Below are positions 1 through 8,328 of a stretch of DNA of 64,000 nt, in pieces. The translations under genes were made by a program, and so were the position numbers. Location of the stretch: NCBI GenBank assembly GCA_045653945.1, contig JAZOML010000003.1, forward strand, positions 16,024 through 80,023, in the 5' to 3' direction. Each line of letters starts with the position of its first letter. Positions within the stretch are counted from its first letter, which is position 1. Source of the DNA: SIG673 sp045653945 (lineage in GTDB: Bacteria; Bacillota; Clostridia; Oscillospirales; CAG-272). The notes beneath the pieces were generated by a model that saw only the letters and a list, made by a program, of their open reading frames with translations, searched no databases and was not told where the DNA came from.

Positions 1-945
1 ACCCCCGAGGGTGAAAACAGTATCATCACCTACTCGGGCGCAAACAGAAATTTCACTCAAAATTACATAGACGGGGTGCTTGAAAGCTTCGGAAAAAACG
101 ATATTTTGCTCCTGCAAAACGAAATCAACCTCGTTCCTTATATTGTAGATAAAGCACACGCAAAGGGTATGAGAATAGTCCTCAATCCCTCACCCGCAGA
201 CGATGATTTGAAAAAAATTGACTTCGGTAAGCTTACCTACCTTATTTTAAACGAGTTTGAGGCAAAGGGGCTTACAGGCACCTCGGACGCCGATGCAAGC
301 ATTATGTACCTTAGCAGACTCTACCCGAATTTAAAAATTATGCTCACGCTCGGTTCAAAGGGCTGTGTTTACGCCGACGGAAGCGAGCGAATCTTCCACC
401 CCGCATTTAAGGTTGACGTCATTGACAAAACGGCGGCAGGCACAACCTTTGCAGGATATTTTATAGCCGCCATTTCCAAGGGCGAGACGGTTTACGATGC
501 AATTCGCTTTGCTTCGGGAGCGGCAGCGCTGTCCGTTTCAAGAAAGGGCGCAGCCCCATCTATTCCAAGCGAAAGCGAGGTGCTTGACGCACTTAAATTT
601 CTCCGCCCTACCAAAACGGATAGCGAGTCGGAAAACCAAGTTAAACAAATTATCGGATATCTCGAAACTCATATCACCGATGCAAGACTTGACGAACTTG
701 CATCACTTCTCGGATACTCCTCGGTCTACACAAGCGGACTCATCAAAAAGCTTATTGGCAAAACCTTCTCCGCGCTTTTGCAGGAAAAACGCTGTCATAT
801 CGCCATCAAGCTGCTTCGTGAAACCGATATGCCTATCGAGGAAATAATCTTTGCGGTAGGCTACGAAAACGAAAGCTTTTTCCGCCGTATTTTCAGAGAA
901 ACCTACGGCATAAGCCCACTAAAATACCGTAAGAAAAACAGATAA
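1..945 (+). CDS. PfkB/ribokinase-like domain fused to AraC-type HTH (5' partial)
   Basis: The frame is open from base 1, so the N-terminus lies outside the window. The first ~200 visible codons are a PfkB-family sugar kinase C-terminal half: ENSIITYSGAN near codon 5 is typical of ribokinases, and RKGAAPSIPS is the usual end of the fold. Codons ~210-313 are an AraC/XylS double HTH (LDELASLLGYSS, then EEIIFAVGYENESFFRRIF and SPLKYRK). In ribokinases the catalytic Asp lies in an AAGDTF-type motif; here it reads AAGTTF (Thr codon 442-444). Inference: the kinase fold may only sense a sugar and control the AraC domain. A hairpin terminator follows. Family assignment is firm; loss of activity is inferred from one residue. 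Confidence 0.85.
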   Translation, partial: TPEGENSIITYSGANRNFTQNYIDGVLESFGKNDILLLQNEINLVPYIVDKAHAKGMRIVLNPSPADDDLKKIDFGKLTYLILNEFEAKGLTGTSDADASIMYLSRLYPNLKIMLTLGSKGCVYADGSERIFHPAFKVDVIDKTAAGTTFAGYFIAAISKGETVYDAIRFASGAAALSVSRKGAAPSIPSESEVLDALKFLRPTKTDSESENQVKQIIGYLETHITDARLDELASLLGYSSVYTSGLIKKLIGKTFSALLQEKRCHIAIKLLRETDMPIEEIIFAVGYENESFFRRIFRETYGISPLKYRKKNR

Positions 946-950
946 TTTAA

Positions 951-980
951 AAACCGAGGCTTTAAAGCCTCGGTTTTTTA
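951..980 (+). terminator. Rho-independent terminator of the PfkB-AraC gene
   Basis: Perfect inverted repeat ACCGAGGC-TTTAAA-GCCTCGGT (953-974) followed by a T run, six bases after the stop codon. The same hairpin recurs at 1404-1425 after the next gene. Confidence 0.85.
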
Positions 981-1065
981 TTCTTTTTCATAAAGACCTG
1001 CCACAGCAAACTGCATCCCCTTGCGAAATCCGTCAATTTTACACACCTCTATCTCAAACACACAC

Positions 1066-1137
1066 TTGACATCTAGTAAATGTCATTATTCATATTATAA
1101 CATAATATAATTAAAAATGTCAAGCACTAAATGTCAA
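1066..1137 (+). promoter_or_regulatory. Putative promoter and operator of the XRE regulator
   Basis: TTGACA at 1066-1071 resembles a -35 box; AT-rich TATTAT/TATAAC lies downstream at 1093-1101 but the spacing (21 or more) is poor. The -35 overlaps an inverted repeat TGACAT-n7-ATGTCA (1067-1085). Two more ATGTCAA half-sites occur in direct orientation at 1117 and 1131, just before the start codon. Inference: binding sites for the encoded XRE protein (autoregulation). Confidence 0.45.
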
Positions 1138-1152
1138 AGAGAGGCTACGTGT

Positions 1153-1395
1153 ATGTTTAAAAATAAGGCGAACGGCAAAAATAATATTTGCGGTGAAAAT
1201 ATAAAAGAAATAAGACTTAATCAAGCTCCCAAAATGTCGCAAAGAGCTCTTGCGGATAAGCTCCAACTACTCGGCGTTGACGTTGATAAAAACGCAATTC
1301 AACGTATCGAAAGCGGTCAGAGATTTGTAACCGATATTGAAATTAAAGCGATAGCAAAAATTTTCGGCACAACCGTTGACCAGCTGTTAATCTAA
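1153..1395 (+). CDS. XRE-family HTH transcriptional regulator, small
   Basis: About 80 residues with one Cro/C1-type helix-turn-helix (IKEIRLNQAPKMSQRALADK, then KNAIQRIESGQRFVTDIEIK and IAKIFGTTVDQLL at the end). The ATG at 1153 is preferred over 1117 because AGAGAGG (1138-1144) lies 8 bases upstream, and the upstream ATG falls within the repeated ATGTCAA half-sites. It stands alone between two copies of the same terminator hairpin. The repeated half-sites upstream suggest self-repression. The target beyond itself is unknown. Confidence 0.8.
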   Translation: MFKNKANGKNNICGENIKEIRLNQAPKMSQRALADKLQLLGVDVDKNAIQRIESGQRFVTDIEIKAIAKIFGTTVDQLLI

Positions 1396-1401
1396 TATAT
1401 A

Positions 1402-1432
1402 AAAACCGAGGCTTTAAAGCCTCGGTTTTTTT
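1402..1432 (+). terminator. Terminator after the XRE regulator
   Basis: Same ACCGAGGC-TTTAAA-GCCTCGGT hairpin as at 953-974, followed by seven T, beginning eight bases after the stop codon. Confidence 0.85.
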
Positions 1433-1497
1433 GTTATACCAGCTCTTTAAAAATCATTTGAGCCAACACGACAAATTTCTTTTGTATATAATAGTCA

Positions 1498-1529
1498 AAA
1501 AAAGCCAATCCAAAGGGATTGGCTTTTTA
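1498..1529 (-). terminator. Bidirectional-looking terminator after the TPR/LRR gene
   Basis: AAAAGCCAATCC-AAA-GGATTGGCTTTTT hairpin with A run on one side and T run on the other; it ends four bases from the stop codon of the minus-strand gene at 1533. Confidence 0.8.
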
Positions 1530-1532
1530 TCA

Positions 1533-2669
1533 TTATTTTACGTATTCAACGTAGTGGTAATCTCCCGGCCTGTAAAGACTCCAATACTCCGACCACCTCT
1601 CGGTGTCCTTTTCCGTACCCCTTACCGTTATACGTGCGTCGGTGCTCAAAAACGCCGAACCGTCAACGAATTTTATCGCCTTTGCATTGAGCACTACCCC
1701 ATCAAGCGAGGTACAACCCGAAATAGCGCAAATACCAAGACCATCAAGCGAAACACAGGGAAGCTCTATCCTTGTCAGCTTTCTGCACGAATCAAATGCG
1801 CTACGCTCTATCACACCAACCGTATGAGGTAGGTATACCTCCTCAAGCAGCATACTCATCTTAAACGCTCCCTCGCCTATCTGCTCAACGGGACCGGTAA
1901 ATACAACAACGTGATTTTTCCCCACCCTTGCGGCATCGCTTCTGATAACTTTAACCGTCGGGGGGACTATAACGTTTGCAAGGTCAGGCATCTTTACAAC
2001 GGTAGTAACTCCATACGGAATTATAACGTCCTGACTCATTTTTCCGCCCTGCGGATTTATACCCATAAGCTTATCGTAATCAAGCTTAAAGTAATTTTCC
2101 CATATATATTTTCGTGCAAACTCACTGTATCCCGAAATATTTTCCCAAATCCTTGCAACTCTTTCGCTTTTGGGCACTCCGTAGCCTTTTTTGTAATACT
2201 CCGCAACGTTTTTCATAGCCTCATCGTCATAGCAACAAGCCGCCTCCTGCATATACTGTGCAGAATGAACGGCATCATTTTTGTTTTCGCCGTAAAGCTC
2301 CGCAAGTGCCTTTGCTATTTTGATAACAACCGTTCTTTTTTCGCCCTCGTAAGCTATCGGATATATATTTGCCTTTATAAAGTCAAGCGCACCGACAAAG
2401 CACTGTTCAGCCTCGTCATATCTACCCATTTTGTAAAGGCAAAGTCCTGCGTTAAAGCTCGCTTTTGAATAAAAGCAGCCCGTTTCCGCAAACATTGAAA
2501 GAGGAGCAACCTTGTTCTTAATGATGTGCGTTATATCCTTAACCAGCGCCATAAAGCCGCCAAGCGCCTCAGTAAATTGTCCGCAATCAGAAAATTTAAT
2601 AAACGTATCAACGGCATTGTCAAGCTTTTCGTCGCCCGTTATATCGGTATAGTAAGTAAAATCCGCCAT
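1533..2669 (-). CDS. TPR/Sel1-like N-terminus with degenerate LRR_5 C-terminus, hypothetical
   Basis: 378 residues from the ATG at 2669 (AGGGTG a few bases upstream; the frame extends to a TTG at 2699 without a better ribosome site). The first ~190 residues are helical with TPR/Sel1-like spacing (CLYKMGRYDEAEQCFVGALD; VAEYYKKGYGVPKSERVAR). The last ~180 look like BspA-type LRR_5 repeats (IGEGAFKMSMLLEEVYLP, IERSAFDSCRKLTRIELP) ending in a cap with RGTEKDTERW, similar to the caps of the LRR_5 proteins at 20.7 and 30.9-39.4 kb. No signal peptide or membrane segment is seen. Probably a cytoplasmic protein-interaction scaffold; function unknown. Confidence 0.65.
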   Translation of the reverse strand: MADFTYYTDITGDEKLDNAVDTFIKFSDCGQFTEALGGFMALVKDITHIIKNKVAPLSMFAETGCFYSKASFNAGLCLYKMGRYDEAEQCFVGALDFIKANIYPIAYEGEKRTVVIKIAKALAELYGENKNDAVHSAQYMQEAACCYDDEAMKNVAEYYKKGYGVPKSERVARIWENISGYSEFARKYIWENYFKLDYDKLMGINPQGGKMSQDVIIPYGVTTVVKMPDLANVIVPPTVKVIRSDAARVGKNHVVVFTGPVEQIGEGAFKMSMLLEEVYLPHTVGVIERSAFDSCRKLTRIELPCVSLDGLGICAISGCTSLDGVVLNAKAIKFVDGSAFLSTDARITVRGTEKDTERWSEYWSLYRPGDYHYVEYVK

Positions 2670-2758
2670 ACTATTCACCCTACTTTCGTATTTTGTCAAT
2701 TTGATTGCTTATTAAAATGCGCGCCTGTTCGGGCGCACATTTTATATAAAGTTCAATA

Positions 2759-4129
2759 TCACTCAACAACCGGCAGCTTTGCAAGTGCCTGATTGATTTC
2801 GTCATCGGTGGGAACGTAGTCGGTCATCTTGCCGTCGTGGAACTTTTCATAAGAAAACATATCAAAATATCCCGTTCCGGTAAGACCGAATACGATAGTT
2901 TTGCTTTCGCCCGTTTCGATGCACTTCTTTGCCTCGTCTATTGCGACCTTGATTGCGTGAGAGCTTTCGGGAGCAGGGAGTATTCCCTCAATTCTTGCAA
3001 AGTATTCCGCCGCCGCAAATACCTCGGTCTGGCTTACCGAAACTGCTTCCATAAGTCCGTCATCGTAAAGCTGGGAAAGGGTACTGCTCATACCGTGATA
3101 ACGGAGTCCGCCCGCGTGAGAAGCGGCAGGAATAAAGCCGCTACCGAGCGTATACATCTTCTGAAGCGGACAAATCATACCCGTATCGCAGTAGTCGTAT
3201 GCGTATTTTCCTCTTGTGAAGCTGGGGCAGGACTTTGGCTCAACCGCGATAAATCTGTAATCACGCTCGCCTCTTATCTTCTCACCCATAAAAGGAGCGA
3301 TAAGTCCGCCGAGGTTAGAGCCGCCACCCGCACAGCCGATGATTATATCAGCCTTTTCGCCGTATTTATCAAGTGCAGTTTTGGTTTCAAGACCGATAAC
3401 CGACTGGTGGAGCATAACCTGATTCATAACGCTACCAAGCACGTAGCGATACCCTGCGGTTGTGGTTGCCTTTTCAACCGCCTCGGAAATTGCACAGCCA
3501 AGACTTCCCGTTGTGCCGGGGTGCTCGGCGAGTATCTTCTGACCGACCTTGGTTTCCATTGATGGCGAGGGTGTTACACTTGCACCGTAGGTACGCATAA
3601 CCTCACGTCTGAACGGCTTTTGCTCATAAGAGCATTTAACCATATATACCTTACAGTCTAGGTCAAAGTAGGAACAAGCCATAGAAAGAGCCGTACCCCA
3701 CTGACCTGCTCCTGTTTCGGTGGTAACTCCCTTGAGTCCCTGCTGCTTTGCGTAGTAAGCCTGAGCAATAGCGGAATTGAGCTTATGCGAGCCGCTCGTG
3801 TTATTGCCCTCGAACTTATAGTAAATCTTTGCAGGTGTGCCGAGCTTCTTTTCAAGGCAGTACGCTCTTATAAGGGGAGCAGGGCGGTACATTTTATAAA
3901 AGTCGCGTATCTCCTCGGGGATTTCAAAGTATGCAGTGGTATCGTCAAGCTCCTGCTTTATAAGCTCCTCGCAAAAAACACCGTCAAGGTCCTTTGCCGT
4001 CATAGGCTTATGCGTTTCGGGGTCAAGGAGCGGTGCGGGCTTATTTTTCATATCTGCACGCAGGTTATACCAAGCCTTTGGCATCTCGCTTTCTTCAAGG
4101 TAAATTTTGTAAGGTATCTTCTTTTCCAT
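2759..4129 (-). CDS. trpB: Tryptophan synthase beta chain, TrpB2 type (PLP enzyme)
   Basis: 456 residues, the long TrpB2 class, which condenses indole with serine to tryptophan. The PLP Schiff-base lysine is in GSHKLNSA (K116); the phosphate-binding loop is GCAGGGSNLGG near residue 265. No trpA or other trp gene is adjacent, so an indole-salvage role is likely (inference). The upstream leader is a T-box with a UGG specifier, so transcription should rise when tRNA-Trp is uncharged. Between the T-box terminator and the ATG lies one copy of the intergenic hairpin repeat, which abuts the start codon and leaves no clear Shine-Dalgarno sequence. Confidence 0.93.
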   Translation of the reverse strand: MEKKIPYKIYLEESEMPKAWYNLRADMKNKPAPLLDPETHKPMTAKDLDGVFCEELIKQELDDTTAYFEIPEEIRDFYKMYRPAPLIRAYCLEKKLGTPAKIYYKFEGNNTSGSHKLNSAIAQAYYAKQQGLKGVTTETGAGQWGTALSMACSYFDLDCKVYMVKCSYEQKPFRREVMRTYGASVTPSPSMETKVGQKILAEHPGTTGSLGCAISEAVEKATTTAGYRYVLGSVMNQVMLHQSVIGLETKTALDKYGEKADIIIGCAGGGSNLGGLIAPFMGEKIRGERDYRFIAVEPKSCPSFTRGKYAYDYCDTGMICPLQKMYTLGSGFIPAASHAGGLRYHGMSSTLSQLYDDGLMEAVSVSQTEVFAAAEYFARIEGILPAPESSHAIKVAIDEAKKCIETGESKTIVFGLTGTGYFDMFSYEKFHDGKMTDYVPTDDEINQALAKLPVVE

Positions 4130-4180
4130 TTTTTCACGCTTTCTGAAGAAAGCTTAGCAAAGACTTCTCTTGCCACGCTT
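4130..4180 (-). repeat. Intergenic hairpin repeat abutting trpB start
   Basis: Read on the minus strand: GCGTGGCAAGAGAAG, TCTTTGCT, hairpin GCTTTCTTCAGAAAGC, then GTGAAAAA and the trpB ATG. The same arrangement precedes gyrB (52640-52685) and a close relative precedes dnaN. Member of the large repeat family of this window. Confidence 0.8.
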
Positions 4181-4302
4181 CCTTCTTATTTTGGTTTAAA
4201 TTTTTACTTTTATTATTTGTGTATGATTTCGTCGACGAAATATTAACTTTCGCCGGTTTCCCCGGTTGCGTAAAGCTTCTTTGATGCTTTGAGAAAATAT
4301 AA

Positions 4303-4571
4303 GTCCCGAGCACCGTAAACGGTACTCGGGACGAAATTACTATTTCCGTGTTGCCACCCGATTTTAACAGCCGAAGCCGTCCTCTTTGCGTACCTTCATA
4401 CGCCGCGCTACGATAACGGTGCGCTCTCCGTCAGGGAATACTGCAATTTTCTGCCCCACCCTCGAAAGTCCATTTACGCCCTCTCCCCTTGCCGCGCTTC
4501 CACCAAGCGCGCGTGCTCTCTGTAAGGTTTTAGAGTACGCTACTACTCTTTCTCATCGGTTTACATTACGA
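4303..4571 (-). promoter_or_regulatory. T-box riboswitch leader, tryptophan (UGG) specifier
   Basis: On the minus strand the leader carries the stem I distal-loop signature (ACAGAGAGC ... TTGGTGGAAGC), a specifier AAATGGACTTT whose UGG triplet is at 4470-4472, the T-box sequence GGGTGGCAACACGG at 4346-4359, and a strong terminator hairpin GTCCCGAGTACCG/CGGTGCTCGGGAC (4303-4332) followed by a U-rich tract. Uncharged tRNA-Trp would favour the antiterminator and expression of trpB. The parts and order match the T-box family; specifier identity is consistent with the downstream gene. Confidence 0.92.
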
Positions 4572-4600
4572 ATTATACACCCTTTAAAGCGTTTTGTCAA
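4572..4600 (-). promoter_or_regulatory. Sigma-A promoter of the trp T-box transcript
   Basis: TTGACA (4595-4600 complement), 17-base spacer and TATAAT (4572-4577 complement), both consensus perfect, immediately upstream of the T-box leader. Confidence 0.9.
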
Positions 4601-4620
4601 GGGATTTTTAAAATTTTGCT

Positions 4621-5268
4621 TTATTTTTGGCGTTTGGCTGCCTCGTTTGCGGAATATACGCAGCCGCAAAAGTCCTGACGGTACAGTCCGTATTTTTCCG
4701 AAAGCTCGCAGGAGCGTTTATATCCGTTCTTTTTCTTAAAATCGGAATAAAGGTAAGGGACTCCGTATTTTTCCGAAAGCTCCGCTCCGATTTCATTTAG
4801 CACCTGTGCGTTTTTGTGAGGACTTATGCTAAGCGTTGTGCAAAAGTAGTCATAGTCGCCCTCCTTTGCCAAAACCGCCGTTCTTTCAAGACGCAGGCGG
4901 TAGCACTCAAAGCATCTTGCTCCGCCCTCAGGGATATCCTCTTTTCCCTTTGCAATTTCGTAAAAATCGCTTGGCGTGTACGGTAAAACGACTACCTTTA
5001 TATTCTCCGCGCCCTCTATTCTTTCCTCTTTCATAGCGTAAGCAAGACGAACAAGCTCTTTGTCGCGTTTATTATATTCGTCCTCAGGAAAAATGTTCGG
5101 GTTATAGTAAAGAAGAGTAATATCAAAGTATGGACAAAGGTATTCAAGCACGTAGGTCGAGCAAGGAGCACAGCAGGCGTGCAAAAGCAGGCGGGGGCGA
5201 ATACCGCACCCGTCTATCTCTTTCAGCTTATTTTCAAGCAATCTGTTGTAATTTATTTTTTCGTTCAT
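4621..5268 (-). CDS. queH: Epoxyqueuosine reductase QueH
   Basis: 215 residues. QueH (formerly DUF208) reduces epoxyqueuosine to queuosine in tRNA, the non-cobalamin alternative to QueG. Iron-binding cysteines are visible: LLHACCAPCSTYVLEY near residue 30, CFECYRLRLERT near 120 and FCGCVYS at the C-terminus. Its ATG overlaps the stop of the upstream hydrolase gene (ATGA), so the two are translationally coupled. No other queuosine gene is in the window. Confidence 0.93.
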   Translation of the reverse strand: MNEKINYNRLLENKLKEIDGCGIRPRLLLHACCAPCSTYVLEYLCPYFDITLLYYNPNIFPEDEYNKRDKELVRLAYAMKEERIEGAENIKVVVLPYTPSDFYEIAKGKEDIPEGGARCFECYRLRLERTAVLAKEGDYDYFCTTLSISPHKNAQVLNEIGAELSEKYGVPYLYSDFKKKNGYKRSCELSEKYGLYRQDFCGCVYSANEAAKRQK

Positions 5269-5969
5269 ACTATGCTCTCGTAGAAGCTCTCTACCGCCTT
5301 AATATACTCAAGCGGATTGCTTTTAACTATATTGTGTCCGCCCTCAACTGTAACAAGGCGCGCTCCCTTGATGCTATCCGCTATAAGCTGACTGTGTTCG
5401 GGCTTTATCGCATCTCGGCTACCGACAAGAACGAGCGTAGGTATATCAAGCTCCGCCAAATCATCGGGAGAAATGCTCGGCTCGTGTACCATAAGCGCAA
5501 CCATTTCATAGGTATCCCTTGCCTTTACGCTATCAGGATTTTTGCGATAGGCTCTTTTTGCCCTTTTGTAGCTTTTCATTATCCACTTTTGGTCCTTACG
5601 CTCAAGCCCGTCGGGGAACATATTTGCGCCGTTAAGCACCATAGAGTTAACCCTCTCGGGATACTTCATAGCAAAAAGCATTGCAATATTACCGCCGTCG
5701 CTGTATCCTATGATATCCGCCTTTTCAATACCGAGCGTATCTATAAATTCCTTTAAATCATCGGCAAACTGAACGAGCGTAAAAGGCTTATCTCCCTTAG
5801 GGGTACAGCCGTGCCCTCTCGTATCGACGTTTATTACCCTGCGAGTCTTTCCAAAATGATAGGTTACATAGAAAAAGCTGGAACTGTTCCCGCCGTTTCC
5901 GTGAAGCAAAATCATCGGCACTCCGCCGTTTTCCGCACCCACGTCTGTATAAAAAAGCTTGGTATCCAT
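5265..5969 (-). CDS. Alpha/beta hydrolase
   Basis: 234 residues from the ATG at 5969, chosen because GAGGAA lies a few bases upstream; the longer frame runs into the intergenic repeat. The fold is clear: oxyanion HGNGG near residue 20, nucleophile elbow IGYSDGGN, acid in VGSRD, and catalytic histidine in EGGHNIV. It is coupled to queH by a four-base overlap. Substrate is unknown; it most resembles small esterase/lipase-type hydrolases. No signal peptide. Confidence 0.85.
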   Translation of the reverse strand: MDTKLFYTDVGAENGGVPMILLHGNGGNSSSFFYVTYHFGKTRRVINVDTRGHGCTPKGDKPFTLVQFADDLKEFIDTLGIEKADIIGYSDGGNIAMLFAMKYPERVNSMVLNGANMFPDGLERKDQKWIMKSYKRAKRAYRKNPDSVKARDTYEMVALMVHEPSISPDDLAELDIPTLVLVGSRDAIKPEHSQLIADSIKGARLVTVEGGHNIVKSNPLEYIKAVESFYESIV

Positions 5970-5984
5970 AAATTCCTCACAAAA

Positions 5985-6080
5985 GATTTTGTAGCTTTCT
6001 TGAAAGAAAGCTACGCAAAGAACTTCTTTTCCACCCATACCATAAAGATATAGGTGGAAAAGAAATGTTTTTTATAATTT
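5985..6080 (+). repeat. Full intergenic hairpin element (two paired stems)
   Basis: First stem GTAGCTTTCTTG/AAAGAAAGCTAC at 5991-6014; linker GCAAAGAAC; second stem TTCTTTTCCACC (6024-6035) with GGTGGAAAAGAA (6053-6064). Same layout as the elements after recF, gyrB and rimO but with different, still complementary arms. It overlaps the 5' side of the hydrolase leader in antisense orientation. Confidence 0.75.
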
Positions 6081-6199
6081 ATTTCGAGAAAACACATACC
6101 CTTTTGCAAGGAATATATGTATATCACTCTATTTTAACAAATAACCGTTAACCACATACCGCAAGATAGTTGCTCTGATTTTTCAATCTTCCTGCAAGA

Positions 6200-6293
6200 A
6201 AATCAGAATACTTCTCTCGCAAACGGGGGAAGTAATACCTCGTTTGTGAGAGAAGTTCTTTGGTTCTTTCTTTCAAGAAAGAACGAAAAAAAC
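6200..6293 (-). repeat. Full intergenic hairpin element after the AMP ligase
   Basis: Read on the minus strand it starts seven bases after the ligase stop: stem GTTCTTTCTTGA/AAGAAAGAAC (6263-6284), linker CAAAGAACTT, then CTTCTCTCACAAACGAGG (6239-6256) paired with CCCCGTTTGCGAGAGAAG (6211-6228). Nothing coding is seen in 5970-6299. May double as the ligase terminator. Confidence 0.7.
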
Positions 6294-6299
6294 ACAGTA

Positions 6300-7937
6300 C
6301 TACCTTGTTGTTTGTGCTTCAACAAGACGTCCGCCGCAGTAGATTTCGCGGAGCTTTGGCTTTTCGATTTTACCGGTAGGATTGCGAGGAACCTTTGCGA
6401 AAATTATCTTCTTTGGACGCTTGTAGCGAGGCATACCAAGACAGTATTCGTTGATTTCCGCCTCAGTGCACTCAACTCCGTCTTTAAGCTCGATAATAGC
6501 GGCGGCAATCTCGCCAAGACGCTCATCGGGGAGTCCAATAACCGCAACGTCTTTGATTTTATCGTGAGCTCGGAGAAAGTCCTCTATCTGAACGGGGTAA
6601 AGGTTCTCGCCGCCCGAAATAATAACGTCCTTTTTGCGGTCAACAAGATAGATAAATCCGTCCGCATCACGCTTAGCCATATCGCCTGTGTAGAGCCACT
6701 CGCCCTTTAAAATTTCATCAGTTGCGGCGGGGTTTTTGTAGTAGCACTTCATAACGCCGGGGCCTTTAACCGCAAGCTCACCGACCTCCTCAGGCTCGGT
6801 AACCTCTTTACCGTTATCGCCTACAATTTTAACCTCCCAAAGGTGTCCTGCAACACCGATAGCACCAACCTTGTGTACGTTTTCAACGCCAAGGTGTACG
6901 CAACCGGGGCCAATGGACTCGCTTAGACCGTAATTCGTATCGTAATCGTGGTGAGGGAATACCGAAAGCCAACGCTTGATAAGGCTCGGTGGAACGGGCT
7001 GAGCGCCAACGTGCATTAAGCGCCACTGGTCAAGGGCGTAGTCCTCTTTTTTGAGTGCGCCGCTATCAAGTGCATCGAGAATATCCTGTACCCACGGAAC
7101 AAGAAGCCAAACTATCGTTGCCTTTTCCTCGGAAACGGTGCGGAGCACCCACTCAGGGCTTACGCCACGCAAAAGAACCGTTTTTGAGCCTGCAAGGAGC
7201 GAACCAAACCAGTGCATTTTTGCGCCCGTATGGTAAAGGGGCGGTATGCAAAGGAAAACGTCGTCCTTTGTTTGGCTATGGTGAGCCTGCTCGGTGCGGC
7301 AGGAGTTGATAAGCGCCTTGTGGGCGTGTAAAATAGCCTTCGGAAAGCCCGTTGTACCCGACGAAAAGTAGATAGCCGCATCGTCGTCCTCGGAAAGCTC
7401 AACGGGGGGAATTTCGGGAGAGCAGTAAGAGGACATTTTTTCAAGGCTCTCGGCAAACTCAGGCACGTCTTTGCCTACAAAGAAGAATGTACGTACCCTT
7501 GAAAGCTGAGGCAAAACTGCCGCTACACGCTCGGTAAAGTCAGGACCGAAAACGAGGTAATCAACGTCAGCAAGGTCAACGCAGTATGCAATTTCGTCTG
7601 CGGCGTAGCGGTAGTTCATCGGAACGGCAAGTGCGCCCGCCTTTAAAATTCCAAAGTATACAGGAAGCCACTCAAGGCAGTTCATAAGAAGTATAGCGAC
7701 CTTGTCGCCTTTCTTAATGCCTCTTGAAAGGAGCAAATTCGCAATGCGGTTTGCCCTGCGGTCAAATTCCTTCCAAGTCATTTCACGGCGATACTTTTCG
7801 CTCTTTGCCGTTTCAATAAGTGAAAACTCCTTATAAGTCATACGGTCATCGGGGCGCTGTGCAGGGTTAATCTCCACAAGCGCAACCTCGCTGCCGTGAA
7901 ATCTCGCATTTCTTTCAAGTAATTCTGTAATTATCAT
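6300..7937 (-). CDS. AMP-dependent acyl-CoA synthetase/ligase family protein
   Basis: 545 residues from the ATG at 7937, which has GGAGGAG just upstream. Adenylate-forming enzyme: ATP-binding AIYFSSGTTGFPK near residue 165, YTGDMAKRDADGF and VDRKKDVIISGGENLYP in the hinge region, and the catalytic lysine motif NPTGKIEKPK near the C-terminus. Family members activate a carboxylate as an acyl-AMP and pass it to CoA; this sequence resembles long/medium-chain or aryl acid ligases but the substrate cannot be read. The leader is a T-box riboswitch, unusual for this family, separated from the gene by an intergenic repeat. Confidence 0.88.
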   Translation of the reverse strand: MIITELLERNARFHGSEVALVEINPAQRPDDRMTYKEFSLIETAKSEKYRREMTWKEFDRRANRIANLLLSRGIKKGDKVAILLMNCLEWLPVYFGILKAGALAVPMNYRYAADEIAYCVDLADVDYLVFGPDFTERVAAVLPQLSRVRTFFFVGKDVPEFAESLEKMSSYCSPEIPPVELSEDDDAAIYFSSGTTGFPKAILHAHKALINSCRTEQAHHSQTKDDVFLCIPPLYHTGAKMHWFGSLLAGSKTVLLRGVSPEWVLRTVSEEKATIVWLLVPWVQDILDALDSGALKKEDYALDQWRLMHVGAQPVPPSLIKRWLSVFPHHDYDTNYGLSESIGPGCVHLGVENVHKVGAIGVAGHLWEVKIVGDNGKEVTEPEEVGELAVKGPGVMKCYYKNPAATDEILKGEWLYTGDMAKRDADGFIYLVDRKKDVIISGGENLYPVQIEDFLRAHDKIKDVAVIGLPDERLGEIAAAIIELKDGVECTEAEINEYCLGMPRYKRPKKIIFAKVPRNPTGKIEKPKLREIYCGGRLVEAQTTR

Positions 7938-7944
7938 ATTCTCC

Positions 7945-8048
7945 TCCGCTTTCCCCACTTTTTGAAAAAAGTGGACAAAAACTTCTCTTACCACGCCACC
8001 GTGATATTAAGCTTTAAATTTTACACTAAATCAATTATTTGCTTTACC
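7945..8048 (-). repeat. Intergenic hairpin repeat between T-box and ligase gene
   Basis: Minus-strand reading: GCAAATAATTGATTTAG, GTGTAAAATTTAAAGC, CACGGTGGCGTGGTAAGAG, AAGTTTTTGTCC, stem CCACTTTTTTC/AAAAAGTGG, then GGGAAAGC and the ribosome site. Same modules as the repeats at 42.4 and 63.9 kb. Confidence 0.75.
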
Positions 8049-8060
8049 TTTATAAAACAA

Positions 8061-8325
8061 GCCCTCTGCAATTTCTTGCAGAGGGCGTAGTATACGCGGT
8101 TCCACCTCTTTTTCACTCTACTCTTACAAGTAAAGCCTCACCAAGCGCTCCCAAAAAATCGGGGTTACGCTTTGACCTCATAACGGTAGTCAGCCGTCGC
8201 CACTTTTCATAGCGCCGCTCAGCAAATGTATTCACCAAATTTCCCCGCACTGTCTTGCACCCACCGACAGCTCTCTGCAACGGCAAAAAACGGCTACTTT
8301 TTTTGCGTCCCTGCGTTTTTACTAC
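8061..8325 (-). promoter_or_regulatory. T-box riboswitch leader upstream of the ligase gene
   Basis: Minus strand: stem I with AGTA, the TTGCAGAGAGCTGTC / GGTGGGTGCAAGACAG apical region, T-box sequence AGAGGTGGAACCGCG at 8095-8109, and a terminator hairpin GCCCTCTGCA/TGCAGAGGGC (8061-8086) followed by TTGTTTT. The specifier is most likely UAC (Tyr, 8228-8230, in GTGAATACAT), by analogy with tyrosine T-boxes and with the position of UGG in the leader at 4303; this reading is tentative. The T-box class itself is firm. Confidence 0.88.
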
Positions 8326-8328
8326 ATT

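Noticed and set aside
1431..1832. Plus-strand frame of 133 codons
   Set aside because: Antisense to the TPR/LRR gene, no ribosome site, unlikely composition.
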